From NCBI GenBank assembly GCA_946902875.1, contig OX336343.1:9103754-9167753 (forward strand): 64,000 bases of DNA, written 5' to 3'. Each line of letters begins with the position of its first letter. Positions within the stretch are counted from its first letter, which is position 1. The stretch comes from Nematopogon swammerdamellus. Its lineage: Eukaryota; Arthropoda; Insecta; Lepidoptera; Adelidae. The position numbers and the translations under genes were made by a program. Of this stretch, positions 46,501-58,800 are shown piece after piece. The notes beneath the pieces were generated by a model that searched no databases, was not told where the DNA came from, and worked only from the letters and a program-made list of their open reading frames with translations.

Positions 46501-48746
46501 AGGTGGTAGGCTCAATTTGTAGCCGACTGGGTTGGTACCACCGTACTGGATGTAAGATGGCCGCATAGCAACCTCGGTTGTGTTCTCCTCTAGTCCAGTA
46601 TAGCCAGCAATCCAGGGAAGTCTCCGGTATGGCACCTACCTTCTCGGAGGTGATATTGGCTGGTCGGAGCATGCCCTTTGGCCCCTCCAACTCAGCCACC
46701 CATACCGGATTACATAAAAAAAAAAAATACCTCTGCCGCCTCTTCCTATTATGTTTTTCATGCATGCTCGTCGGTTACGGGTACTATGCACTTGACCCTC
46801 TTTTAGCACATGATATATTGAATATATTGTTTGCACAAAATAAATTGAGAACAAGGAATATGTACTTGATTTATTACAGAAAGAACTATCGGATAAGGCC
46901 ATTCATCTGCTATTCTCTGCAAACCGCTGGGAGTGCTCCAAGCACTTGAAGAACCTCTTGGAGAACGGCACCACACTCGTTGTGGACAGATACTGTTACT
47001 CTGGCGTTGCATTCTCTGCAGCCAAAGGTAAACTTTCTTATTCATCCAATCGTTTTACTCATCTCTCTACCTTTAATTATCTCATAGTACAATCGAGTGT
47101 CCACGGCCGTGCACATGTATCTACTTAGACGTTGTAACATCTGTTTTTATGGAAACTGTATTTCTTTAATATGGCTGATTTCAGAAAAATGCTCTTACAC
47201 TTTGTTCCTTGCAATGTCGTTTGAGTCAAAATATATTTTTTATGGAAACTGACACGGTTGGCTATATCACCTACTAATCCATTATGTCAGCACATAACAC
47301 CTTGGTGAACTAGGTACCATGTAAGTGTTTTCCTTAGGTCGTGCCGGCTATACTGAACTGGAAATTTACTTTTAACATTCCTCAGTCCTCAATAAGGTTG
47401 CGCAAGTAGGACAGACTTAAGGTTTCATTGCAAAAATATTGACATATAAATGCAATGAATATAAAAAATAATTCATTCCAAAGATTTCACCCATCACGTG
47501 GTCCTGCTCTCTTTTTTTTTTAAAGTAAACTGCGTAAAATTACACAAGCAACATACTCTCCTTGCTGCCGCACCGTTCATTAATTACGACTGATTACTCA
47601 ACAAAAAATTTTTCTCCTACACTTAGCGGGAACAAAATGTTCACACCTATGATGCACAGTTCGCTAACAAAAGTTACGCACACACCGGCGCTGGAGACAA
47701 GGATTAACTAAAGGCGCATGCTCGCGAGTGCATCACAGATGTTCGTGTACATATGCATATGAGTCGTCTAGTTGCAGAATCCGCTATAATTAATTTTGAC
47801 TCAAATTGGCCTTTAAATTGGGTTTTAATCTGTGTGTAAACGCAAACAGTTCCGTATATACAATTTGTGTCTAAACCTGCTATTTCGTATACAAAATCTA
47901 TCATAAAGTTGACAGTTTGCCGCAAAATCCAATTTATAAGCGTGTTAGAACATTGAAGTCCTAAAGAAAATAAAAATGTTTTTCTCGTTTCTGAACATTT
48001 TGCCAAAACTGTTATGGCGGGTTTTGCAACTAGACGACTCATATGCAGCACACCATTTTGGTGGATCAGCACCTTTATGCTAACAAGTGTGCACTGATGC
48101 CATTGGGCAATTACCATCAGGTTATTTAGTTATATATGTATATTTTGAATATTCCAGGACTGGACATGAACTGGTGCAAGACTTCTGACGTTGGACTTCC
48201 TCGGCCAGATAAAGTGTTTTTCTTGACAATGCCTTTTGATAAAATAGAAGCTAGGCACGGATTCGGCGTTGAAAGGTACAAGTTCACTTTTACAATTCAC
48301 TTATTTATTTGGAAATTTGTGCAAAAATTATTAACTACTACAATTATGAGCCATTCACAGGAAAATAAAAAAAGGACTGTTAACAAGACTGTAAAGAATG
48401 TTCATTGTTTTCAGATATGAAGTCCCGAAATTTCAAAGGAAAGTACTGGAAAATTATATGGCACTGAAAGAAGATAATTGGGATGTATTGAATGCGGATA
48501 GGTAAGAAACATTATTCACGGCATGATATCATGATATGAGGGCATGTAAATTTTTGAAAGTCAATGAAACCACAGCTGAAGAATTATTTAAACATTGCAA
48601 TTGACAACAATTTGACAGTCATGATGAACATTTTGCTTTTCAGAACCATTGCAGAGATCACCGAAGAGTTGTTTAATAAGTCTATGCAAGTAATTGGCTC
48701 AGTCACAGGCAAGCCACTTAGTAGAATATGGGAGAACCAAGTATAA
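43531..48746 (+). CDS. DTYMK: Thymidylate (dTMP) kinase (6 exons)
   Basis: Coding exons 43531-43624, 45227-45327, 46880-47027, 48158-48275, 48415-48501, 48644-48746; 651 nt, 216 residues (human 212). All GT-AG; phases 1, 0, 1, 2, 2. It phosphorylates dTMP to dTDP with ATP, the last committed step to dTTP. The P-loop is [10 protein letters not shown] at residues 17-26; the DRY motif VVDRY is at 101-103; [26 protein letters not shown] and [14 protein letters not shown] match the family strongly. I chose ATG 43531 (AAA before it, GAGGG context after) because it gives the family length; an in-frame upstream ATG at 43465 would add 22 residues and could be a targeting extension. The C-terminus is [12 protein letters not shown]. 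Intron 2 contains a copied piece of exon 4 (46438-46490). Confidence 0.95.
43982..44298. mobile_element. Short DNA transposon with about 25-bp inverted ends
   Basis: Left end TCTAGAACGATAAAAAAGGT, right end ACCTTTTTTATCATTCTAGA (inverse complement with one or two differences). ATGCAG lies next to both ends (before 43982 and after 44298), a possible TSD. It lies in DTYMK intron 1. Confidence 0.65.
44506..44729. repeat. Hairpin element with about 95-bp arms
   Basis: GGGAGTTAGTAAAGCGCAGC on the left and its inverse on the right (GCCGCGCTATACTAACTCCC); the arms include TCTAAGGAGCTATTAGCAAA. The left arm carries an extra TAGTAGTAGA. DTYMK intron 1. Confidence 0.75.
45512..45930. repeat. Repeat with CTAGCCGCTTCGCCCGCG / GGCGAAGCCGCGGGC ends
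   Basis: Inverted GC-rich ends (45513 and about 45902-45928, ending CCTAGTA) flank a block with a partial internal duplication around AATTGCCTTCGGCAATAAGG and AATTGCCGCCGGCAATAAG. I recognise the ends as common in moth genomes but cannot name the family. Confidence 0.5.
46438..46490 (+). pseudogene. Copied fragment of DTYMK exon 4 in intron 2
   Basis: 53 bases match exon 4 (48201-48254: GGCCAGATAAAGTGTTTTTC and onward) with two mismatches, same strand, about 1.7 kb upstream. It encodes the [18 protein letters not shown] region. No splice sites flank it in register. Seen in sequence. Confidence 0.85.
46500..46728 (+). mobile_element. SINE-2 copy, head truncated
   Basis: Runs from GGTGGTAGGCTCAATTTGTA through ACCTCGGTTGTGTTCTCC and TGATATTGGCTGGTCGGAGC to GGATTACAT and an A-run. 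It begins about 10 bases after the copied exon 4 fragment. DTYMK intron 2. Confidence 0.8.
47235..47361 (-). mobile_element. SINE tail fragment
   Basis: T-run, ATGGAAACTGACACGGTTGG, ending at GCCGGCTATACTGAACTGG. DTYMK intron 3. Confidence 0.75.
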
Positions 48747-48978
48747 GATTAATAGATTAATTTTGAAGGCTGTAATTTTAGAATGAATTGACTGAAGTTG
48801 CAGGAATAGCCACGTCCTCTCTCTTCTCTTCTGCACACTGAATGGCCCTGCCTGTATATGTATAGTTTATATTTGTATGTTAGCATGTACTCTTTTTATA
48901 TTTCTTTCTTTCCCTCAAGTATTTTTTTAAACTTTTGAAGTCAGAATCTATAATATGGACATTTAATACAAATTTTAT

Positions 48979-48984
48979 AATAAA
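48979..48984 (+). terminator. DTYMK poly(A) signal AATAAA
   Basis: AATAAA about 230 bases after the DTYMK stop codon; cleavage expected near 49000. Position in the convergent gap supports it. Confidence 0.6.
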
Positions 48985-49043
48985 ATATGCAAATTAGCTA
49001 CTTCTGTTTACCAAGCACACTCTTTCTGAAGTGCTACCTTGTA

Positions 49044-49435
49044 ATTTTTTTTTTTTTTATGGAAACTGACACGGTTGGCTACATCACATACAACGTCCGT
49101 GATGTCAGCCCATAACACCGGGTGAACTAGGTGCCATGTCAGTGCTTCCCCCTTTGATTGTGCCGGCTACACTGAACTGGTCGGAAAACACAAACTATTT
49201 ACATAGCCGTTTGGACCGACGTTTCATTCAGTGCGGTGGTACCAACCCGGGGGGGTTAAACCCTACCACCAAGTAAGATTAGGAGAGAAGGGACCTACAG
49301 TTTTACGAGGAATCCGAACCTCGGTCAGCCTCCAACGGTCAGCGGTCACCCATCCACGTACTGACCACACCCAGCGTTGCTTAACATTCAATAGCGACAG
49401 TTGACTGTCTGCACCACTGAGCTATCGAGGCTGAC
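49044..49435 (-). mobile_element. tRNA/5S composite SINE, full length
   Basis: Reverse copy with all parts: T-run, tail, body, B box (GAATCCGAACCTCGG), 5S-like region (GGTCACCCATCCACGTACTG, GCGTTGCTTAAC) and A box (CACTGAGCTATCGAGGCTGA). It fills a third of the DTYMK-PUM3 gap. Confidence 0.9.
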
Positions 49436-49867
49436 AAAATACTGCAAAATACCGAAATTGTTTGCAGATATGTGGTTTTGGCTGATCTAAGCGCATTAAA
49501 AAGGCTTCAGGTGTCGTCTTTTTTATAAAAGTAATCTTGATTAAGTATATAATTGATTAGTATATATAAGCTGAAGTAAGCTGCCTTAAAGAATAGAATT
49601 AGGCCCTAGCTAGGTTTTGAGGTTACATTAATTCACAATAAAGTTTTCTTTAAATGTTTAGCCGAGCGTAACACAGCCTAATTTTTTGGTGTGTAAATTG
49701 TGACACGTAAAAATGTGTATGTAGTGTAATGTAATGCGATGCAATTTACCACACAAAAATTATTTTCGGTATGGCGTTAGGCGAGTTATTTTGCTACTAA
49801 GTATTTAAATATAGAAATCATATTTTGTAAGTTCGTTTAGTAAACACAGTATTATCTGAAAGAATAT

Positions 49868-49877
49868 TTTATTTATT
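49868..49877 (-). terminator. PUM3 poly(A) signals (two overlapping AATAAA)
   Basis: On the minus strand AATAAATAAA, starting 12 bases after the stop codon. It would give an unusually short 3' UTR. Confidence 0.6.
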
Positions 49878-49889
49878 GAATGTAAAACA

Positions 49890-52800
49890 TTACAATATAT
49901 GTTTTAACAGTAGCTTGGCTCCCGGAGTCGTTTGACTCTCCAGTAGTTTGAGGTGAGGTTTAATTTTGTTAGTGAGTTTCGCAGCGATCTCTTTAGAATT
50001 GCTTTCTATGGTCTTCAACAGCACAAAGCAGCCCCGGTTAGTTGGTAACCACACTTTCATCTGAAACAATGTCAATTACTACTGAGGGAATCGACACAGA
50101 CTGCTCTGAATACATTCAACTTCATTTATTGCAGTTATCGGCACCAATTATTTCTACAGAAGTGATAAATTTTTTTTTTAATATTAACCTATTTATGGTA
50201 ATGTGTTAAAGCAAATAAATATTTTACCGTTTCATCGCCCAATTCCTCCGCCAGAGCCTCTCCAAAAGTGACATAGGTGGCGTCTTTGTCGCTCTGAGCC
50301 AACTTCTTGAGACACACGTGAATACCCGCGTCGTCTATAGCCAATATGTCCTTGCCTTCCTTCTTGGTGGTCCAGTCCGGTTGACAGATCACGCTCACTA
50401 TAGCAGACATCACCTCCTTGGGTGCACCTGTGTCATACATAATGAACAGTTAACATAACCGGATTTTTTGTTTTGTTTATGGAAACTGACATGGTTGGCT
50501 ACATCATCACCTACAACATCCGTGATGTCAGCCCATAACAGCGGGTGAACTAGGTGCCATCCCAACAAACAAATTGGTGCTAACGGCAGGTTGTTTTAGA
50601 TCTGAAAGTAGTATATTGGATTAATATAACGCGTCACTACTGTAGAGCTTTTGTCCCACCCTTATAGCACTTACTAACGCTATTGTAAAGTCACTAAAGA
50701 ACCTTACACTGTATAAGAATGGGCCTCTATTAAACAGCTCTTATAACGCCTGTCTTAACACCATAGTGTTAGTTGAGATGTCAGTGCTTCCCTTCATTTC
50801 ATGTCGGCTACACTGAACTGGACGGAAAACACAAACTATATAGCAGTTTCAACCGACGTTCGGTGTTTCGGTACGACGTGCGGTGGTGCCAACCCGGGCG
50901 GGATAAACCCTACCACCTATTAAGATAAGAAGGGAAGGGACCTAGTTTTACGTGGAATCAGAACCACGGTCAGCCTCCAACGGTCGAGCGGTCACCCATC
51001 CAAGTACTGACTGCGCTCAGGATTGCTTGACAACAGTCGACCGACTGCACCACTGAGCTACCGAGGCTGACAGGTACAGTTTATCTCATCCATCACTGCA
51101 TATTTTATATCAAATCAACGTTCACGTTGCACATTGTGACGGACTTTTTCTAAACACAAGTGATCACTGTACACAAATACGGTGTTAAGTTATGGGGTTT
51201 TTTTTTTCAAGGAAAATATTTTATGTTCCATTCTAAAATTGGAACGTCCCGTTTCGGTCTCTTTCGGTGCCGTTCCAATCTGGGAATGGCGACGCGTGAG
51301 CGGTTCAAAATAATAAAATTGTATAATAAATTTATCCTACAAATGTACTGACATAATAATTTGGAGTTATATTACAGTACTTAGAACCCGCTTAATACGA
51401 TTCTCAAGGGGATGGGCGCAAAAATCGTCTTAAGCGGGAAATTTTCTTAAGCGGGAAGAGTTAAAATACAAAGTACACACTTTAAAATCTGTTTATTGTA
51501 TTTCTGACAGAAATCAATCTTAGCAATCGTCAATACGAACGATTTGTCTGGCATCAGTTTGAAAAAGAACCCAAACTCGTCAGCATTGAATATGTCTCGA
51601 AGAGCGTAATCTTTATCAGAGTTGGGAAGGACCGTTTTTTTCAGGTATCTGCGTCTTCTTCGTTGACCGATTCCGATTAGCCAGAAAATTGGCAGTACAT
51701 GATACCATTGCGAGATTTAAATCGGTCGATCCATCCGTGCAAATTGCATGAGCTTTTTCTGTCAGTATAGAATCACTAAGGGTCTGAGCTCGCTCGAAGG
51801 TCGCGCGCGGCGACCTACGTCGTCAAAAAAGATCGTTTTAAGCGGATTGGGGGTTGTATTAAGCGGATTTTTTTTTTCGTAAAATTAAGGTAGAGTATGG
51901 GACCGGCACAAAAGATCGTATTATGCGGGAAATCGTATTAAGCGGGTTTTACTGTATTTTATTTCTTAATTTTTTTTTAAATTAAGGTTCTGAGCACTTT
52001 TAGGAGATTTTTTTCATATTATGTTACATTTATCTATACATTCAACTTCATATAATCACCCTTCACCGACTATCATACCGTCGTCGGTGCACACAGCCAT
52101 GACATATCTCGCATGCCGGATGCCGAATGGACAGACGGTCGTATGAATATACATGCCGCTCAGATGGTCCATCATGATGGAAGAATGATGATCCGCCATG
52201 ACGGACACCCTCACTCAACTCCACACGCCTTCACACATCCTCACCCTCAGGGGTGTGCGTTTTTGTTGTTGTTGTTTGCTGTTGTAGGGGTTAGCTCTAA
52301 GCCTGCAAACTAGTCCCTCTTGGTCGGGTACTTTTGTGCAAACCACCTCGGACTCCAGCCACCCCATGTCCTCCACGAAGGCCATAAGACGACCAGGGTT
52401 ACCTCAGACCTCCGCAACGGAACGTGTGCATACCTCAATTGATTGTTTTTCTATGTGAAAACTTTAATTGGCTTATGTTTATTTAATTAAGATAGTTATA
52501 ACTGTGTTGTAACAGCTGTACATTTTCTGAATAAAATAAAAAATATGTACCAATAGTGAGCACAGCCGTTGAGAGGAGCGCGACGGTCGGGTCGCTCATC
52601 CAGAACTTGGGGTTGGCCTTCATATTCTCGTGCAACGCAGGCAGCACGGCCTCCCGCAGCTCCGCCACACGCACCTCCGAGTTCTTCTTGGAGGAGCCGC
52701 TCGCAGCGCCCTCTTTCAGTTGCTTCAAGAACGCCGGGTGGAACGTGACCCGGTCACTCGGATTCACCAGCCAGTGCAGTGTCTGCAGACAACAGTGGGT

Positions 52801-55800
52801 GAATGGATAGTGGTGATATAATGGTGGCTAATAGAATCGAGTCCTAGAGTTTAACAGGTCTGTAGAGGAAAATAAAATCGATTGGTATGCATCCGCAGTG
52901 TGTGGGGATACAATTCCTACCCTTTCGCGTGGTGCAGAGGTGGAAAGGGAATGGCGAGATTGCGTCAAACAGCTCCTCTGAGTACTCCCAGTAGAATAAG
53001 CAATAGAAAACACTTCGGGAGCGACTTCCCTTCCTTCCCGGAATTGCGGTGGTACTAGTTCATGCGAAATGTCGGGGTCACCCACTAGTTGCACGGCTCG
53101 ACGCTGGATCGAGTCCGAACGTGCAAGCTGGTATTTAGCTGAACCATCGCACAGGTGCGATCAGTACTCCAAGCAGGACTTTTCATCTATGTACTCTGAG
53201 GTAAAAATCTGTTATTATTTAGTACTTCAGTATTATTGAAATCCGAATCTCAAGGTAAACACTAGGTTAGTTTTGTCTAATAAGCGTTAGGCACGAGAAT
53301 CTAACATAAAAATAATGATTGAAAATCTACATAATGCACCTGCCCTACCTATCTAACCTTAAACTTCTGAACTATCCACACACGCCATAGTCTGCAGCCA
53401 CCTGGTCGTCTTGTGGCGTTCATGGAGAACACAGGCTGGATATCAAGAGGTTTAGCACGAAGGTCCCCGACCAAGGGGGACTAGTTTGCAGGCTTAGAGC
53501 CAACCCTAACATCCACCTACATACGTAAATAAGCTCATACCACATGTTAGATTAGCTTCTATGAATAATGATCTCACCCTCTTCCCCCAATGATCTTTAG
53601 TGATGTCTTCGAGTTTCTTGAGCAGAGCGGATATGATGGTCTTCACCAGCACGGTGTCGTCCACTGAGTCGAATATTGTCAGAAGCAGGCGGTGACCCGT
53701 CTTGTGTGTGCTCAGCGCCACGGCATGCTCCTTCACCACCTTCAGTATTGTCTGGAAACAGTTGTTACACACTCATTATTTTGCAACTAGAAAGATAATG
53801 CCATCAGCTCTCACCTCACTAACCCTTTCGAAGACTGATGGCACCTGGGCACGATTTGAGCTAGAAAAAGTCTTGCTGGATCATGTGAACCTAGTTGAAA
53901 ATTGACCAGATTGTATTATTTGTTGTTTTACATTAGAGTTTGCATTCTATAATCACACCAAGTTTGACACTTGTATGTATAATCAAATCATTTTTACGAT
54001 AGAGCATAAACATAAACATTTTTTTTTACATTATGTAATTTTTTATATTTTTATATTTGGGCTGGCTTCTTTTTCGGTCACACAGTTCTTGCCGCACCAC
54101 GTTGTCGTTGCCACAGTTAAACGTGGGGCTGACCCCCAAATTAAAAGAATGTGTCTAGAGCTGGCCGCACCCTGCATCGTCGACACGCCTACCACCTGTT
54201 GCCCTCTGTCGCCCAGTTCACCAGTATGGACGTGCCAGCCCTGTGTTTGCAAGACATAATCTGATTACACCAACCTTCTTGTCCTTGTTGGTGCCCTGCC
54301 AGACGCACAGCGAGGCGGCCTTGACGCCGGGCGGTGAGTTGCTGAGCGGCACAATGAGCGGACAGAGCGTGGTGAGCAGCTCCGCGCGCTCCTCCGCCCC
54401 GCACTCGCACAGGTAGTCATACAACACTGAGTGCAGCAATCTGTCATACAATCACATTTTAGGTGCATTTCCAGCTACCACATTGCACTCATCACAATCA
54501 CTGAGCTCCACGCATTCTTTGCCTGCCTCGGTAGCTCGGTGTCGCCACCGTGCTACCATAGGCATAGGGAACGACGTCCGGTCGTGAAGTTAGGCACACC
54601 CTCGTTTCGATGGGTGACCGATGGAGTGTTCAGGCTGGATGTGGTTCAGATTCATTATTGGTTCATAAAACTGTACGTCCTCTCCCTTACCTTACCAGGT
54701 GTTAAGGTTGTATTTATTTTATGGAACTTGACATGGTCGGTTACATCAGCTAACTACGCCCATGATGGCAGTCCATAAAACCTTGATTGTGATCATTATG
54801 CCATGTCAATGCTTCCCTTTGGTTGTGCCAGTTACATTGAACTGGACTGAAAACATGAACTATTTTTGTTACCACTGCACTGAGTGAATGGAAGGTTGGT
54901 CGAAGCGGCCGTGTAATTATTTGGTGTTTGCTGTCTAATTAAACGTAGCCATGATCAAAAGGAAGCACTGACATGGCACCTAGTTCACAATGTGTGGACT
55001 GACATCACAGGCCTAGCCGGGTGTAGTGTCAAAAAAATGCACTGCTGAAAATATGTATCATATCAATATCTAAAACTGAGGTACGCTGACAAGGGTAGGC
55101 GCGTTCAATAGAGGGCGCTACGGTATGCCGCTGAAATATGTTATTGTATTTTTTAATAGTGCTAATGCTACAACACCAGATGGGACAATGTAGTAGATGT
55201 GTGGTCGATCCGACATGAGAGGTTAACACATCTTTGCCAGTTTTAGGTTAATCCAAGGTGTCAAAATGCAAATTAGTTTTAAGAGTAAACATGAACGTAA
55301 ACTCTGCCAAATTGAAAACTGGCAATAAGTTAAAGCATTTTAAGTACCTATTTACTACATTCACATTGCGGCAGCACCTAACAACTTGCTGGTTGTTGTT
55401 ACTGTTGCATCCATCTACAATTAGCTAAAGGAAGAGTACAGTTCCCGGCAGCAAATAATGCGTATCGAACTTTAGAAAGAGACAATCTGGTTGTAGAGGG
55501 CCGTCCCTGTCGCACAAACTCGCACGTCTCTGTGCGACAGAGAAGCCGCTATACGACCGGTGTCTCTTTCTAAAGCTCGACACACATTATTTGCTGCCGG
55601 GAACTGTACAGTACTCACTCTCCATCGTGTAAGTTTTTTCCGAGCACTCGCTGTATGTTGGCCTTACATGTACTTAGTATAGCTTCCTTCATCTCTGGAC
55701 TGTTCTTGTAAGCATCTTTCAAGCTTTTTATGTTACTGTCTTTAGTCTGAAATAAAATAATGGTTTATTTTGAGACTTATATTATACTAGCTGTGCCCGC

Positions 55801-58800
55801 TCTCATATTTCACTTCACTGCTAACCTCATAAGGCATTTAGCGTGATAGTAAGTAGCCTAAAGTTGATGGGAAGAATCAAGCTATCCCTAGATTTTTTTT
55901 TTAAATAAAATCGGTACATTGGTTCTCGAGTTATAAGCGGACAGACAGACATACATACAGAAAGCAGACGTTGGATTTTATTAAAGGTAAGGATGTGCCA
56001 AAATATGTAGGTACATATACAGTAAAACCCGCTTAATACGATTCTCAAGGGAATGGGCGCAAAAATCGTCTTAAGCAGGAAGAGTTAAAATACAAAGTAC
56101 ACACTTTAAATCCTGTTTATTGTATTTCTGACTGAATTCATTGAATTGATTGAAATAAATCTTTGCAATCGTCAATACGAACGATTTGTCTGGCATCAGT
56201 TTGAAGAACAACCCAAACTCGTCAGCATTGAATATCTCTCGAAGAGCGTAATCTTTAATCAGAGTTGGAAGGACCGTTTTTTCCAGGTATTGGCGTCTTC
56301 TTCTTTGACTGATTCCGATTCGCATACCATTGCGAGATTTAAAATCGGTCGATCCATCCACTCGAGCCTGAGAAATCAGTGATTTGCAAGGTTTGTGCAA
56401 ATTGTATGAGCTTTTTCTGTCACTATAGGACCACTTACTAGGCGCGCGGCGCTAGGAGGCTCGCTCGGCGGTTGCGCGCGGCTAAAAAGAGATTGTTTTA
56501 AGCGGATTGGGGGTCGTATTAAGTGGAAAAAATTGTTCGTAAAATTAAGGTAGAGTATGGGACCGGCTCAAAAGATCGTATTATGCGGGAAATCGTATTA
56601 ACCGGGATCGTATTAAGCGGGTTTTACTGTACATACTAAAGGTGAGAAAAGAATTTTAAAGTCAGAAACCATGAAACATTTTAATTATTTTTAGGCTTTG
56701 AAACACAACAAATGTATCATGGATGTCTGTAAGAAATTGCATTATGCAAAAATTCCACCTTCTGCACCGCGAGTACTACACAAATGTATGTATTGCATTA
56801 GACATAACTCAACCCCTGACTTTTTAACCCCCTACGAAAAAAACGGAGGGTTATTATAAGTTTCACGTGTGTGTGTGTGTCTGTCTGTGGCATCGTAGCT
56901 CCCAAACGGATGGACCGATTTGGATGCGGTTTTTTTTTATTAGGTTGCTTGGTTAGCTTGTTTAATCGGGATTCGTTATTAATGATGTAATTAAGACGTT
57001 ATTAAGGATGTATTAATCCGAACGGTGAAGTAGCAGGTGTAGGTATGCACGTTTCGTCAGAAAAAACTCATTGGTACACGCCGACCGGATTCGAACCTCG
57101 GACCTCCCGCATGAGAAGCCGATGCCCAAACCACTCGTTTAATCGGGATGGTTCTTAGCTATGTTTGTAATCAAGTAATAAAAAAAATATGTTAAAAATT
57201 GGACCGATTTTCATGCAGTTTTTTTTAAAAAAGCTTAATTATTTCAAGCTTTTTTAAAAAAAACTGCATGAAAATCAAATAAAAGAAAAGTAAATAAAAC
57301 TCAGAGCTGCGCGGGAATTTACTTAGCGGTCTCCCGACTCCTTATGTAAGTAAACGGAAATTATGTTTTACTTTTTAAGGGTCGGGGGTTTTTTAAATTT
57401 GTAATTTTACTCCTGAAATTCATCAGAAAGTTTAAAAAAACTTACATTTTTAAAAATATCCCCGTAGAACTCCTGCTGCATGAGCAGTTTCTGCTGGTTG
57501 GTTGCGTGCTCGCCGTACGCAAAGTCGAGCACGGGCGCGCTGACAGAGTGGGCGGCTAACGCCACCACGCTCCCGTACATCCTCTCAATCAACTTGTGCC
57601 TCATGCCGTTGTTGCCGTACTTCAAGATCCTCTTCACCGAGTGATGCGCGTACTTCGACTGTATCATCTGCACTACAATCGGCAGCAGCTCCTCAGACAG
57701 TTCGATGCGGATATCCTCAGCGCTGTACTTGAGCAACACTTGTATTACGCGGCTGAGGTCATGCGTGAGAGCGATCGACGCGTACTGGCCCTTGAGCAAT
57801 ATGTGGAGTTCCTTACAGAGCTTCTCGCGCACGCCCGGCTGGATCACTTTCCTGAAAGACAGCGCCGAGAAAACAATTTTTTTTATCACATGAATTTGGA
57901 TTTTCAATAGATTTAATTAAATTCAAATATTGATTTTGCCATAAAGAACACAACGATAACAATATTCATTGACACATAATATGCATAATAATATTATATA
58001 TGCATAACACATTATGGTTTGTATAATTTTTGTTTTATCCCATTCTGCAATGCAATTCTATTAGGTAGAAGCAGGCAAGAAATCTTAAGGTTTTTTTTTA
58101 TATTACTTACATACTAAACTTTAATTAGGTATGTCATCTAAACAAATAAATAGATTTTTTATAATTTTTTTTTTATATTTCCGTATGAGGAGATGAGTCA
58201 GAGGGGCCAGAGCACATGCTCCGACCAGCCAATATAACCTCCGAGACGGTGCAAATCCCCTTTGGGTTGGTGACCTTTTTTTTTCATCTAGTTCCAAGCG
58301 GTGAAGCTGTAGGTGTCATGAAATTTTTTTTATCTGAAAAAACTCATCACGTGCACGTTGGCCGGATTCAAACTTTGGACCCTGAGAGAGTCCAAGCCGA
58401 GACCGCAGCAACCACCCGCCGCTTGAGGCTAATAAAATACAAAGAACATAGGGTACAGTCAAGTCATTAATAAAAGTTAAGTACCTAAATGCATAAGAAG
58501 TATATTCATCGGTCTGTGGAACACATTGTCACTATGTATTTATAAATTGAATTTTTTCCCGCATAACTTGGTTTATTTGTGTGCAACGCTACATCGACAA
58601 TTGAGACGACTCCATCGTTGCCATTGTTCCTAATCATAAATAATATGTGAAACAATTCAAGAGTACACAATTATAATTTTTAAATTTATGGAAGCATTGA
58701 AAGATCTCACCTCTGTATCTGAGTTGCCAGACCTTTTGCTTTGTGAGAAAGTTCAAAAACGGCAACAGTCGCCTTAGCCTTTCTCCTTTCCAATCTTAAT

